The translations under genes and the position numbers were made by a program. Below the pieces are notes generated by a model. The model was not told where the DNA came from. It saw only the letters and a program-made list of their open reading frames with translations, and searched no databases. Below, in pieces: positions 7,052 through 15,876 of a DNA stretch of 64,000 bases. Within the stretch, counting starts at the first letter, position 1; the number at the start of each line of letters is the position of its first letter. This DNA comes from Janthinobacterium sp. PAMC25594 (GTDB taxonomy: Bacteria; Pseudomonadota; Gammaproteobacteria; Burkholderiales; Burkholderiaceae_D), in NCBI RefSeq assembly GCF_019443505.1, contig NZ_CP080377.1:5704001-5768000 (forward strand), read 5' to 3'.

Positions 7052-10000
7052 GCGGCTCCTTGCTGAGGTTCGGCTGGCGCTGGCGCGGCAGCCTTGGGGA
7101 AGGGCGCCAGGTAGCCGATCGAGACCATCAGCAAGCCGACACCGACAAAGGAGATGATGCGTTCGATGCCGCCCACGTTCGACAGGTCGATCAGGAACAG
7201 CTTCACGACAACCAGCCCCAGCAGCACGGCACCCATGCTCCATTGCTGGCGCCGCTGCTGGCGCGCCGCGTGGCGCATCAGCAGCAGGGCCGTGACGCTC
7301 CACACCAGCGACAGCATGGCTTGCACGAACTGCGAGGCCAGCATGGCGTCAAAGGTGTATGGCACGCCCAGATAGTGCGAGACCGTGCGCAGCAGCATCA
7401 GGTTGAACCAGCCATACAGCAAGCACGCGGCCACAACGGGCAAGCGCGCTTGCCACAAGGCGGGCAGCGGGATCTGGCCGGCCGGGAATAAACGGTAGCT
7501 GGCAATGGCCAGCAGCACGGCAAAGCCCGTGCTCAGGCCCAGTGGATTGAGTACCGGCAAGTACGGCAGCGGTGCCATGGCGCCGTCGTCAAAGACGTTC
7601 CACGCGGCGATCAGCAGCAGCGACCACAGCGCGCCCAGCGGTATCAGGGTGCGTTGGTACCACGCGGCAACCGGCGCCACCGGCCAGGCGCCCGCGCGGC
7701 AGCGGCGGATCAGCCAGGCCAGTGCCAGCATCATGGCCCAGGCGGGCAAGTAACGGGCCCAGGCGGGGCTGACGCTGTCTTCATGCTGTGCCAGCCAGGC
7801 GCTGACGTGCATGGCGCCCACGGGCCACAGCATCAGCCAGGGCGCGGCCGTGCGCAGCGTATGCAAGAAACGCAGCGCCCGCCCGTCGAGTTGCCAGCCC
7901 GCTTGCGGCCAGGCACGCAGCAGGTATTCGCCGGCGGCCAGGGCGCAGGCCAGCGCCAGCCAGCTCAAACCCGTCGGCAGGTAATCGCGCAGGTACAGCG
8001 CCAGCAGCAGGTTGGCGCTCCACAAGCCCAAACCAAGCCAGGCGGCAACAGTGAACCAGCGCAGTTGCGGCCAATCGAGGCGCCGCGCCAGGATGGCGAA
8101 CGCGGGCGTCGTGACGCACACGGCGATCAGGTACAGCGCCAGCCAGTGCTCGCCCGCGTGCGGCTGCATGCTCAGGTCGCCGTCGATCAGGCGCAGCAAC
8201 CAGCTGGTGAAGGGCACGAGGATGGCGGCAAACCACAGCAAGCCGCTCCAGACCAGCAGGGGCCGTGCGACCAGGGCCAGCAGTTCGTCGCCGCCGCGCG
8301 CGCGCAGCGCCAGGAAACGGGCGCTGGCAAAGGCGGCGGCGCCCAGCAGCAGGGCGCTGAGGAAGGAACCGTCGAACAGGCTGGCCGGGTGCTGGTCCCA
8401 GATCCAGCTGGCGCGGCTGAGCATGACCATGCCGGCCAGCACCTGCACGGCCAGCAGCAGGGCGCGCGGCGCATGCCATTGTTCGCGCCGCGCCAGCGCC
8501 GCCAGCAGGGCGGCCACGCCCAGGGCGCTGACGGTGAGCAGGTTCAGTTGCGTGGTGGCATCCGTGCGCAGCAGGATTTCGCTCCAGAGGCCGCCCAGCA
8601 GCCAGGCCGTGGCGGCCGTCAGGAACAGCACGGACAGGCTGCTCATGAATTCCGGATACAGGTGGCTGGCATGGCGGCGGAAATTGTAGGCCATCACCAG
8701 CGCGGCGGCGGCCAGCAGAGCGCAGCCGAGCCAGATGTTGGCGTCCAGCGCCGCTGCCATGTTGAGTTCCTGCATGGCGCCGAGGAAGGCAAGCCAGGCG
8801 GCCCCCTGCACCAGCAAGCCGAAGGCCCAGGCCAGCGTCTGGCGCTGGCGCAAGCCGACCCAGACGATGCCCGCGCCTTCCAGCGCCCAGGCGGCCGACG
8901 TCCAGCGGCCGTCGAGGGCGAACGGGATGGCCAGCGTGCCGAAGACGATGCCCAGCGCCAGGAAGGCTTCGGCCAGCAGGCGGAAGCCAACGCGGCGCCA
9001 GAGCGCCACGGCCAGTCCCGTGTAGGTCAAACCGGCAAGCAGCGCGGAAAACGCCAGGCCAAATTCAAAGTGCCGCACCAGCCCGTATTGCAGGCCCATG
9101 GCCGCCAGCGGCGTGCCGAACACGAGCGTGCCATCCACGTAATGCTTGAGGCGCGGCGCCTGGCGCGCGCAGTAGGCGATCGCGATGCCGATATAGAACA
9201 GTACGAACAGGATCAGAAACAGCTGCGTCGACAGGTAGTTGTCCGGGGTGTAGCGCAGCAGGCCCCAGGTGGTGGCGACGACGAAGGTGAAGCCAAAGCT
9301 CAGCACATTCAGGACGCGCCAGGCGCGTTTCAGGGCGATGGCGAAGACGCCCGCATTGAGCAGCGCGTAATAGCTGAACAGGCCGATATGGTTGCCGCTG
9401 CCCGTCGACACGAGTAAGGGCACGGCAAAACCGCCGACGATGCCGAAGACAGCCAGCCAGACGGCGTTTTGCAGCACGGCCAGCAAACACGTGAACGCCG
9501 TCAGCACGAACAGCACGGCAAACGCCAGGCCAGCCGGGATCAGTTCATACAGACGGAAGGCGCCAAACGTCACCAGCATCAATATCGCCAGCGCCGTGCC
9601 CTGCAGCGGCAAGCTGATGCCGGGACGGCTGAGGCGGATGCGCCAGGCCCAGGCCAGCAGGGCGATGTCGGCCAGCGCGATGCCGGCCAGGCGCAGCTCG
9701 ATGGGCAGCGTGACTTGCGCCGACACGTATTTGAGCAGGAAGCTGACGCCGAGGAAGAGGATCAGCAAGCCCAGCTTGGCAACCAGGTTGCCGGTAAATA
9801 ACCAGTTCTTCGCCTTGGCAACGAGGCCATCCGGGTGGGCGATCCAGGACGGGGTGTTGGGGACGGCAGGGGCGGGCCTGGAGGGGGGCGGTGGCGCTGG
9901 TTTCGGTGGCACGGGCGTGGCAGGAGCGGGGACCGCAGCCGGCGCGACCTTCGCCAGCTCGGCCAGCTTGATCGTGGCCGCTTGCGGCACGGGGGCGGGT

Positions 10001-10254
10001 GTCGGCAAAGGCGTCGGCACTGCCACTGGCGCCACGCTGGCGGGTACGGCGGGTGCGATGGGCACGACGGGCGTGGCCGCAGGCGCTTCGGCCTGGCCTT
10101 CCAGCGCTCGCAGGCGCTGCCCGATGCCGTCGACTTCCTTGCGCAAGCGCGCCGTCAGCAATTCCAGATCCGCCACTTTCCTGCGGTACTGCAGCACCTG
10201 CACAAAGGCGGTGATCAGCAAGCCAAAGATGATCAGCGATATCAATCCAAACAT
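7048..10254 (-). CDS. DUF2339 family large polytopic membrane protein, 1068 aa
   Basis: Begins with a membrane anchor (MFGLISLIIFGLLITAFVQV), a coiled-coil-prone stretch (residues 25-55), then a Pro/Ala/Val-rich linker of about 90 residues with PAPPPPSRPAP, and a WLFTGNLVAKLGLLILFLGVSF segment that is the DUF2339 hallmark. From there on the protein is a succession of more than 20 hydrophobic helices. It is the first gene of a pair with DUF3999 (ATGA overlap), an arrangement I know from other proteobacteria. No transport or enzymatic motif is visible. The gene reads from a 245-base spacer shared with the divergent MFS-acyltransferase gene, which should contain both promoters. Confidence 0.85.
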   Translation of the reverse strand: MFGLISLIIFGLLITAFVQVLQYRRKVADLELLTARLRKEVDGIGQRLRALEGQAEAPAATPVVPIAPAVPASVAPVAVPTPLPTPAPVPQAATIKLAELAKVAPAAVPAPATPVPPKPAPPPPSRPAPAVPNTPSWIAHPDGLVAKAKNWLFTGNLVAKLGLLILFLGVSFLLKYVSAQVTLPIELRLAGIALADIALLAWAWRIRLSRPGISLPLQGTALAILMLVTFGAFRLYELIPAGLAFAVLFVLTAFTCLLAVLQNAVWLAVFGIVGGFAVPLLVSTGSGNHIGLFSYYALLNAGVFAIALKRAWRVLNVLSFGFTFVVATTWGLLRYTPDNYLSTQLFLILFVLFYIGIAIAYCARQAPRLKHYVDGTLVFGTPLAAMGLQYGLVRHFEFGLAFSALLAGLTYTGLAVALWRRVGFRLLAEAFLALGIVFGTLAIPFALDGRWTSAAWALEGAGIVWVGLRQRQTLAWAFGLLVQGAAWLAFLGAMQELNMAAALDANIWLGCALLAAAALVMAYNFRRHASHLYPEFMSSLSVLFLTAATAWLLGGLWSEILLRTDATTQLNLLTVSALGVAALLAALARREQWHAPRALLLAVQVLAGMVMLSRASWIWDQHPASLFDGSFLSALLLGAAAFASARFLALRARGGDELLALVARPLLVWSGLLWFAAILVPFTSWLLRLIDGDLSMQPHAGEHWLALYLIAVCVTTPAFAILARRLDWPQLRWFTVAAWLGLGLWSANLLLALYLRDYLPTGLSWLALACALAAGEYLLRAWPQAGWQLDGRALRFLHTLRTAAPWLMLWPVGAMHVSAWLAQHEDSVSPAWARYLPAWAMMLALAWLIRRCRAGAWPVAPVAAWYQRTLIPLGALWSLLLIAAWNVFDDGAMAPLPYLPVLNPLGLSTGFAVLLAIASYRLFPAGQIPLPALWQARLPVVAACLLYGWFNLMLLRTVSHYLGVPYTFDAMLASQFVQAMLSLVWSVTALLLMRHAARQQRRQQWSMGAVLLGLVVVKLFLIDLSNVGGIERIISFVGVGLLMVSIGYLAPFPKAAAPAPAEPQQGAA

Positions 10255-10499
10255 GGAGGCAGCTTTCCGGGAGGGGCAGGCAGGGGCGCCAGCGGTATGC
10301 GCACATTACCTTATTATTAAGAAACAAGCGATTTCTGTTGTGTCAGAGTAAGAGCCAGGCAGTGCGTGCAGCGGCAAGGCGAGCATGACGCGGCAGGCTG
10401 TTTTCCGTATTGATGCCAAGCAAGATGACGACATTCAGATTGTCGTGCGCAGGATAGTGCTGTATTTTAGCAATTCCTTAATTGCCAGTTCCCCATGCC

Positions 10500-12386
10500 A
10501 TGAGTCAAAGCAGCCAGTTTTCCTTATTGTCGCAGCGCCGTTTCGGGCCGTTCTTCTGGACCCAGTTCTTTGGCGCCTTCAACGACAATCTGTTCAAGAC
10601 AGCGCTGATGGTGATTCTCGCCTATGACGCGCTGAGCTGGACCACGCTCGACCCGTCCACCATCACCAACCTGATCCCTGGCCTGTTCATCCTGCCCTAC
10701 GTCGTGTTTTCGGCCACGGCGGGCCAGCTGGCCGACAAGTTCGAAAAGGCGGGCCTGGCGCGTTTCGTCAAATGGATGGAGCTGGCCATCATGGCCGTGG
10801 CCGCCACCGGCTGGATGACGCATACCCTGTGGCTGCTGGTAGCGGCCGTGGTGGGCATGGGCGTGCATTCGACCCTGTTCGGCCCCGTCAAGTATGCGTA
10901 TCTGCCGCAGCAGCTGAAACCGGAGGAATTGGTCGGCGGCAATGGCCTGATCGAGATGGGTACCTTTGTCGGCATTTTATTGGGCGAAATCCTCGGCGCC
11001 GTCTTGATCGTGCACAAGCCGCTGGGCGTGGAACTGGTGGCCGGCGCGACGATCGCCGTGGCCGTGTTTGGCCTGATCGCCAGCTACCGCGTGCCGCGCA
11101 CCCCCGCCCCCGAGCCGGACTTGAAGGTGAGCCTGAACTTTGTCGCTGAATCGTTCCGCAACCTGAATTTTTCGCGCAAGAACCGTCCCGTTTTCCTGGC
11201 CATGCTGGGCAATTCCTGGTTCTGGTTTTACGGCGCCCTGATCCTGGCCCAGTTTCCCGTGTATTCGAAGGATTTCCTGCATGGCGACCACAGCGTCTTC
11301 GTGCTGTTGCTGACCGTGTTTTCCGTCGGCATCGGCACGGGTTCCTTGCTGTGCGAGCGGCTGTCCGGCCACAAGATCGAGATCGGCCTGGTGCCGTTCG
11401 GCTCCATCGGCTTGTCGCTGTTCGGCATCGACCTGTATTTCGCCAGCAATGCGTATGTGAACACGCAAGTGGTCGACGCGCTGGCTTTTGTGGGCCAGGC
11501 GGGCGTGCCGCGCATTCTGCTCGACATCGTCATGATCGGCGTATTCGGCGGCTTCTTCATCGTGCCCCTGTTTGCCCTGATCCAGACGCGCTGCGACCCG
11601 AAACACATTTCGCGCACGATTGCCGGCATGAATATCCTGAATGCCCTGTTCATGGTGGCGGCGGCCGGTGTCGCCATCGTGCTGCTGGGCCAGGGCTTTA
11701 CCATACCGCAGCTGTTCCTCGTCACGGCGATTCTGAACGCGCTGGTGGCCGCTTACATCTTCTCGCTGGTACCGGAATTCCTCATGCGCTTCCTGGCGTG
11801 GATTTTGATCCAGACCGTGCACCGCGTGAAAGTCGTCGATGGCGAGCGCATCCCCGCGGAAGGCGCGGCGGTGCTGGTGTGCAATCACGTCAGCTATGTG
11901 GACGCCATCGTCATCATGGCGGCCAGCCCGCGCCCGATCCGCTTCGTCATGGACCACCGCATCTTCAAGATGCCGCTGATGGGCTGGATCTTCCGCACGG
12001 CCAAGGCGATTCCCATCGCGCCGGCCAAGGAAGACCCTTTCCTGATGGAAAAGGCCTTCATCGATATCGCGCAAGCGCTGCATCAAGGCGAACTCGTCTG
12101 CATCTTCCCTGAAGGCAAACTGACGCGCACGGGCCAGATCAGCGAATTCAAGGGTGGCATCGCCAAAATCCTCGAGCGCAGCAAGGTGCCCGTGATTCCG
12201 CTGGCGCTGCGCGGCTTGTGGGGCCATCTGTTGAGCCACCGCAATGGCCATTTGTTCGAGCGCGCCTTCAAGGCGGGCTTGCGCTCGCGTCTGTCGCTGG
12301 CCGTGGGCATGCCTGTGGCGCCCGAGGCCGCCACGCCGGAATTGCTGCAGCAAAAGGTGCAGGAATTGCGCGGCAAGTGGAAGTAA
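10500..12386 (+). CDS. MFS transporter fused to 1-acylglycerophosphate acyltransferase (LplT-PlsC type), 628 aa
   Basis: Residues 1-420 are a 12-helix MFS transporter of the lysophospholipid transporter type (FFGAFNDNLFKTALMVIL near the start, then LPYVVFSATAGQLADKF). Residues 430-628 are a PlsC acyltransferase with the catalytic NHVSYVD (His at about 463) and FPEGKLTRTG. Together they would flip lysophospholipids inward and re-acylate them, recycling membrane lipids. In many proteobacteria an acyl-ACP synthetase domain follows in the same chain (Aas); it is absent here, so activated acyl groups must come from another protein. ATG at 10500 is used rather than a TTG 18 bases earlier. No strong ribosome site is seen. 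Confidence 0.85.
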   Translation: MSQSSQFSLLSQRRFGPFFWTQFFGAFNDNLFKTALMVILAYDALSWTTLDPSTITNLIPGLFILPYVVFSATAGQLADKFEKAGLARFVKWMELAIMAVAATGWMTHTLWLLVAAVVGMGVHSTLFGPVKYAYLPQQLKPEELVGGNGLIEMGTFVGILLGEILGAVLIVHKPLGVELVAGATIAVAVFGLIASYRVPRTPAPEPDLKVSLNFVAESFRNLNFSRKNRPVFLAMLGNSWFWFYGALILAQFPVYSKDFLHGDHSVFVLLLTVFSVGIGTGSLLCERLSGHKIEIGLVPFGSIGLSLFGIDLYFASNAYVNTQVVDALAFVGQAGVPRILLDIVMIGVFGGFFIVPLFALIQTRCDPKHISRTIAGMNILNALFMVAAAGVAIVLLGQGFTIPQLFLVTAILNALVAAYIFSLVPEFLMRFLAWILIQTVHRVKVVDGERIPAEGAAVLVCNHVSYVDAIVIMAASPRPIRFVMDHRIFKMPLMGWIFRTAKAIPIAPAKEDPFLMEKAFIDIAQALHQGELVCIFPEGKLTRTGQISEFKGGIAKILERSKVPVIPLALRGLWGHLLSHRNGHLFERAFKAGLRSRLSLAVGMPVAPEAATPELLQQKVQELRGKWK

Positions 12387-12395
12387 GGAAATCAG

Positions 12396-13922
12396 TCACT
12401 CCGCCTGCGTAGTGGCCGCCGCCCGCTGCGCCAGGTGCTGCTGCAGCAGGGCGGCGATGGCGTCGAAATCGACGGGTTTGGTCAGGTGATGGTCGAACCC
12501 CGCTTGCGCCGTGCGCCCTCCTGCATCGCCCCAGCCCGTCAACGCGAGCATCAGCACGTCGCGCCCCCGTGCTTTCAGGCGGATCTGGCGCGCCGTTTCG
12601 TAGCCGTCCATGCCCGGCATGCCCAGGTCCATCACGATCAGTTGCGGCCACAGGGCATCGACGGCGGCCAGCGCCTGTGCGCCGTCGTAGGCGACCCGCA
12701 CGGCGTGGCCTTCCAGCTGGAGCAGCGTCTGCAGTGAATCTGCCGCATCGTGGTTGTCGTCCACCACCAGCACTTGCACGGCCTGGGCCGGCCCGGCCGG
12801 CACATCGCTGGCCGGCGTGGCGGCCGGCCCTGCGGGCATGCTGGCGGGCAGGGTGACGACGAAGCGGCTGCCTTGCCCGGGTCCGGCGCTATGCGCTTCG
12901 ATCTTGCCATCATGCATTTCAGCAAACTGGCGCGCCAGGCTCAGGCCGATGCCCAGGCCGCTGGTCATTTCGCCCGCCACCGTGCGTCCCTGTTCGAACA
13001 TGGAAAAGATGCGCGCGATGGCGTCCGGCTCGATGCCGATGCCATTGTCTTCCACTGCCACCTGCAGCTGACCGTCGGCCAGCCGGGCCGTAATGTGGAT
13101 GTGCCCGCCGCTCGGCGTGAATTTGACGGCGTTCGAGACGATATTCGCAAAGATCTGCACCAGGCGCGCATAGTCGGCGTGCAGCATCACCGTGTGCGGC
13201 GGCAAGTCCAGCGCGATGCTGATGTTGCGGCTGCTGGCGGCCGGCTGGCACAGCTCGATTACATGGCTGAGGACTTGTTGTAGCGCAATGTCCTTGCGTT
13301 GGAGCACTACTTTGCCGCTAGTGATGCGCGCCACGTCGAGCAAGTCATCCACCAGCCGCGTCAGGTGCGTCACCTGGCGTTCGATCACGTCGCTCACCTT
13401 GCCGACCTGTTCCGATGCAGGGAACAGGTGCTTGAGCAGGGCCACGGAGGACTTGATGGGCGCCAGCGGGTTGCGCAGTTCATGCCCGAGGCTGGCAAGG
13501 AATTCATCCTTGCGCCGCTGCGTCTCGCGCACCTGGTACTGGCGCTGGCGCGCGCGCAGCATGGCGTGCGCCGACGTGATCAGGGTCAGGATGTGCACGG
13601 GGCGTTCCAGCAGGGTCAGGTTGCCCAGGGTGGCAATGGCTTGCCGCAAGGGCAGGGAATCGAGCCCCGCGTGCGTCAGCAGGATGATGGGCAAGTCGGA
13701 CCAGTCCGGCTGCTGCCGGGCATATGCGTCGAGCACGGCATACACGCCCGCATGCAGCGCCTCGTCCACCGTCAGCACGCCGCCGGCACCCAACGCCAGC
13801 TGCTCGGCCAGCTCGTCGGCGGAGCGGCAGGCATGGCTGGCGATGGCGCTGCCCGCCAAGACGGTGCCGGCCAGGGCGGCATCCTGGCCGGCAGGCGCGT
13901 AGATCAGGATGCGCTGCTCCAT
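12396..13922 (-). CDS. Hybrid histidine kinase / response regulator, 508 aa, paired with KaiC-like protein
   Basis: Domain order: residues 1-120, a receiver-like domain without a clear phosphorylatable Asp; a short coiled coil; a HisKA domain with the phospho-acceptor in GHELRNPLAPIKS (His at about 147); an HATPase domain with NIVSNAVKF (N box), DNGIGIEPD (G1) and SGLGIGLSLARQ (G2), residues 250-355; a Pro/Ala linker; and a true receiver at about 385-500 with VDDNHDAADSL and the acceptor Asp in VMDLGMPGMDG (about 431). There is no membrane segment, so it is cytoplasmic and senses an internal signal, possibly through the pseudo-receiver. It lies eight bases after the KaiC-like gene and is certainly co-transcribed with it, which suggests that the ATPase is its input partner. 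Confidence 0.9.
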   Translation of the reverse strand: MEQRILIYAPAGQDAALAGTVLAGSAIASHACRSADELAEQLALGAGGVLTVDEALHAGVYAVLDAYARQQPDWSDLPIILLTHAGLDSLPLRQAIATLGNLTLLERPVHILTLITSAHAMLRARQRQYQVRETQRRKDEFLASLGHELRNPLAPIKSSVALLKHLFPASEQVGKVSDVIERQVTHLTRLVDDLLDVARITSGKVVLQRKDIALQQVLSHVIELCQPAASSRNISIALDLPPHTVMLHADYARLVQIFANIVSNAVKFTPSGGHIHITARLADGQLQVAVEDNGIGIEPDAIARIFSMFEQGRTVAGEMTSGLGIGLSLARQFAEMHDGKIEAHSAGPGQGSRFVVTLPASMPAGPAATPASDVPAGPAQAVQVLVVDDNHDAADSLQTLLQLEGHAVRVAYDGAQALAAVDALWPQLIVMDLGMPGMDGYETARQIRLKARGRDVLMLALTGWGDAGGRTAQAGFDHHLTKPVDFDAIAALLQQHLAQRAAATTQAE

Positions 13923-13930
13923 GGCGTTTC

Positions 13931-15457
13931 CTAGGGGAAGGGCGTGCCGCCGACGGTGGGCAAGCCCGACAGGATGCCGTGAAAGCCGGCCAGGGCCGGG
14001 CCGATGCGGATGCCCTGCGCGCTGATTTCGAAACGGCGGATGCTGCGTTCGTGCGCACTGCCGCGTTTCTTGAAGACGGAAATGGCTTGCCGCACCTCGC
14101 CTTCCGTTTCGTAATAGCGCAGCATGATGACGCCGTCGGCCAAGTAGCTGGCGTCGGCCGAGGTGGTCATCGCGGTGCCCAGCATGTTTTGCTGCACGCC
14201 GACCAGCAGGGTGGACACGCCGCGCTGGCTCAGATAATTGAGCAGTTCATGCAGGTAGGTGCTCTGGAAGCGTTCGTCGGGCACCGCATGCATGTAGCCG
14301 TTCAGGCTATCGATGACGATCACGCGGGCGCCTTGCTCCGCCGCGTCGACCACGGCCTGGGCAAATTCTCCCGGTGTCAGCTCGGCCGGATCGATCTGCT
14401 GTGCGCTCAGCAAGCCCGTGTCGAGCGCCGCCTGCAGGTGCATGCCCACGTTGTCGGCCCGTTTCAGCAGCTTGCTGCGCGCTTCTTCGAACAGGAACAT
14501 GGCGCACTGTTCGCCGCGCTTTGTTGCCGCGTGCACGAATTGCGCCGCCAGGGTGGACTTGCCGCTGCCGGCGGGGCCGGAAATGAGCGTGCTCATGCCT
14601 TCTTCCAGGCCGCCGCCTGTCATGGTGTCGAGTTCGGGCACGCCGCTCGACAGGCGCCGATGGTCGCCATCGCGGCGCGTGTCGGCCGCCACCAGGCGCG
14701 GATAGACGACCAGGCCGTCACGGGCGATCTTGTAGTCGTGCGTGCCGCTGCGAAACGGCACGCCCCGGTATTTCACCACGCGCACGCGGCGCCGGTCATT
14801 GCCATACGCCTGGTTTTGCAGTTCCAGCGAGATCACGCAATGGGCCACGCTACGCACCTGCAAGCCGTCGTCGAGCGCGGAACGGTCATCGATCAGCACG
14901 GTGGTGCAGTGCCGGCTGGCCAGGTAGCGCTTCAACGCCAGCACCTGGCGCCGGTAGCGCAGGGGGTTTTCCGCCAGTAGTTGCAGTTCGGACAGCGAGT
15001 CGAGCACCAGGCGCGCCGGGCGGTGCTTGTCGATGGCGGCCAGGATGCGCTGGTTGGTCGAGGCCAGCTCGATTTCGGACGGATGGAAGATGGTGTACTG
15101 GCGCCCGGGGTCGAGCATGTCGTCGCTGGGCGCCACCTCTTCGATGGCGATGCCGGCCAGGTCCCAGCCGTGCGACAGCGCGGCGCCGCGCAGCTCGACC
15201 TCGGATTCGGCCAGGGCGAGATACAGCACGGGTACGCCATTGCGTGCCCCTTCGGCCAGAAATTGCAGCGCCAGCGTGGTCTTGCCTGTGCCGGGCACGC
15301 CTTCGAGCAGGTACAGGCGCTCGGCCAGCAAGCCGCCCGTGAGTACGGTGTCGAGGCCGGGAACGCCCGTCGACAGCAGTGGGGCCGCGTCCGGGCCGCT
15401 CACGCCCCCGTGTTGCGCCGTTCCTTGCACCTGCCCTTGCGCCTGTGCTGTCATCAT
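13931..15457 (-). CDS. KaiC-like double RecA-domain ATPase, 508 aa
   Basis: Two KaiC domains in tandem. CI: Walker A GVPGTGKT at about 53-60 and Walker B RLVLDSLS. CII: Walker A GPAGSGKS at about 294-301 and Walker B VIVIDSLN. The catalytic Glu pair after strand 2 is complete in CII (LFEEARSK) but reads ALAES in CI, losing the first Glu. In the region matching the cyanobacterial phosphosites the sequence is ASYLAD, keeping a Ser where KaiC has Ser431 and with Tyr for Thr432. The start at 15457 is chosen because GGGGGC precedes a double ATG; a further ATG lies 11 codons upstream. There is no kaiA or kaiB nearby; the partner is the hybrid kinase just downstream. A signalling ATPase of the COG0467 type rather than a proven clock protein. 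Confidence 0.9.
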   Translation of the reverse strand: MMTAQAQGQVQGTAQHGGVSGPDAAPLLSTGVPGLDTVLTGGLLAERLYLLEGVPGTGKTTLALQFLAEGARNGVPVLYLALAESEVELRGAALSHGWDLAGIAIEEVAPSDDMLDPGRQYTIFHPSEIELASTNQRILAAIDKHRPARLVLDSLSELQLLAENPLRYRRQVLALKRYLASRHCTTVLIDDRSALDDGLQVRSVAHCVISLELQNQAYGNDRRRVRVVKYRGVPFRSGTHDYKIARDGLVVYPRLVAADTRRDGDHRRLSSGVPELDTMTGGGLEEGMSTLISGPAGSGKSTLAAQFVHAATKRGEQCAMFLFEEARSKLLKRADNVGMHLQAALDTGLLSAQQIDPAELTPGEFAQAVVDAAEQGARVIVIDSLNGYMHAVPDERFQSTYLHELLNYLSQRGVSTLLVGVQQNMLGTAMTTSADASYLADGVIMLRYYETEGEVRQAISVFKKRGSAHERSIRRFEISAQGIRIGPALAGFHGILSGLPTVGGTPFP

Positions 15458-15876
15458 CGCGCCCCCGCTTCGCCACGCCGTGGACAGCATAGTAGCGCGT
15501 CTGCCTCCGCATGTCTTTTCGATACCATTGGTAAATAATTATTTGCCACGCCTCGCATGAGGGCCAGTGTTGCGTCCTTGTCGGCCAGTTCAGCAAAGAA
15601 ATCTTGACCCTGCTAAAGTAATCACGCAATCCACCTTTTCCGCCGTGCCGTTTTTGCCACCGTCCGCCAGGTTCCTGCTCAACTTTGCTGGTGTGCCGCC
15701 GCTGTTGCTGTCCTCATTTTATTGCCTCATTGATAATTTAATTCACTTGATAGTTGCTTTGTTTCAATTGTAACGATGCTTGACGATTTTAGAATGATCG
15801 TTCATTCTTTGATCTGCGTTAATAAATTTAGTCATTTCTAACGACACTAGCCAGCTTCTTTTTCAGAAAGTCCAAG
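15458..15876. other. Divergent intergenic region between kaiC-like gene and efflux operon
   Basis: No gene is seen in these 419 bases; the right half is AT-rich compared with the surroundings. It must hold the promoters of the KaiC-kinase operon (leftward) and of the efflux operon (rightward). The efflux promoter and its operator are listed separately. The short frame at 15567-15773 has no ribosome site and is judged spurious. Confidence 0.6.
15780..15808 (+). promoter_or_regulatory. Efflux-operon promoter with overlapping TetR-type operator
   Basis: AGAATGATCGTTCATTCT at 15791-15808 is an inverted repeat with seven-base arms (AGAATGA, TCATTCT), the size and style of TetR/AcrR operators. A TTGACG hexamer at 15780-15785 followed 17 bases later by CATTCT gives a possible -35/-10 pair, so the operator would cover the spacer and the -10 element, as expected for repression. 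The TetR regulator is encoded at 21784-22398 behind the pump genes. The promoter assignment is inferred. Confidence 0.6.

Noticed and set aside
10470..10485. Inverted repeat GCAATT-CCTT-AATTGC before the MFS-acyltransferase gene
   Set aside because: Six-base AT-rich arms are common by chance at this length; no second copy nearby and no regulator to link it to.
15567..15773. 68-codon frame upstream of the efflux operon
   Set aside because: No ribosome site, Leu/Phe-rich random composition; the region is a promoter spacer.
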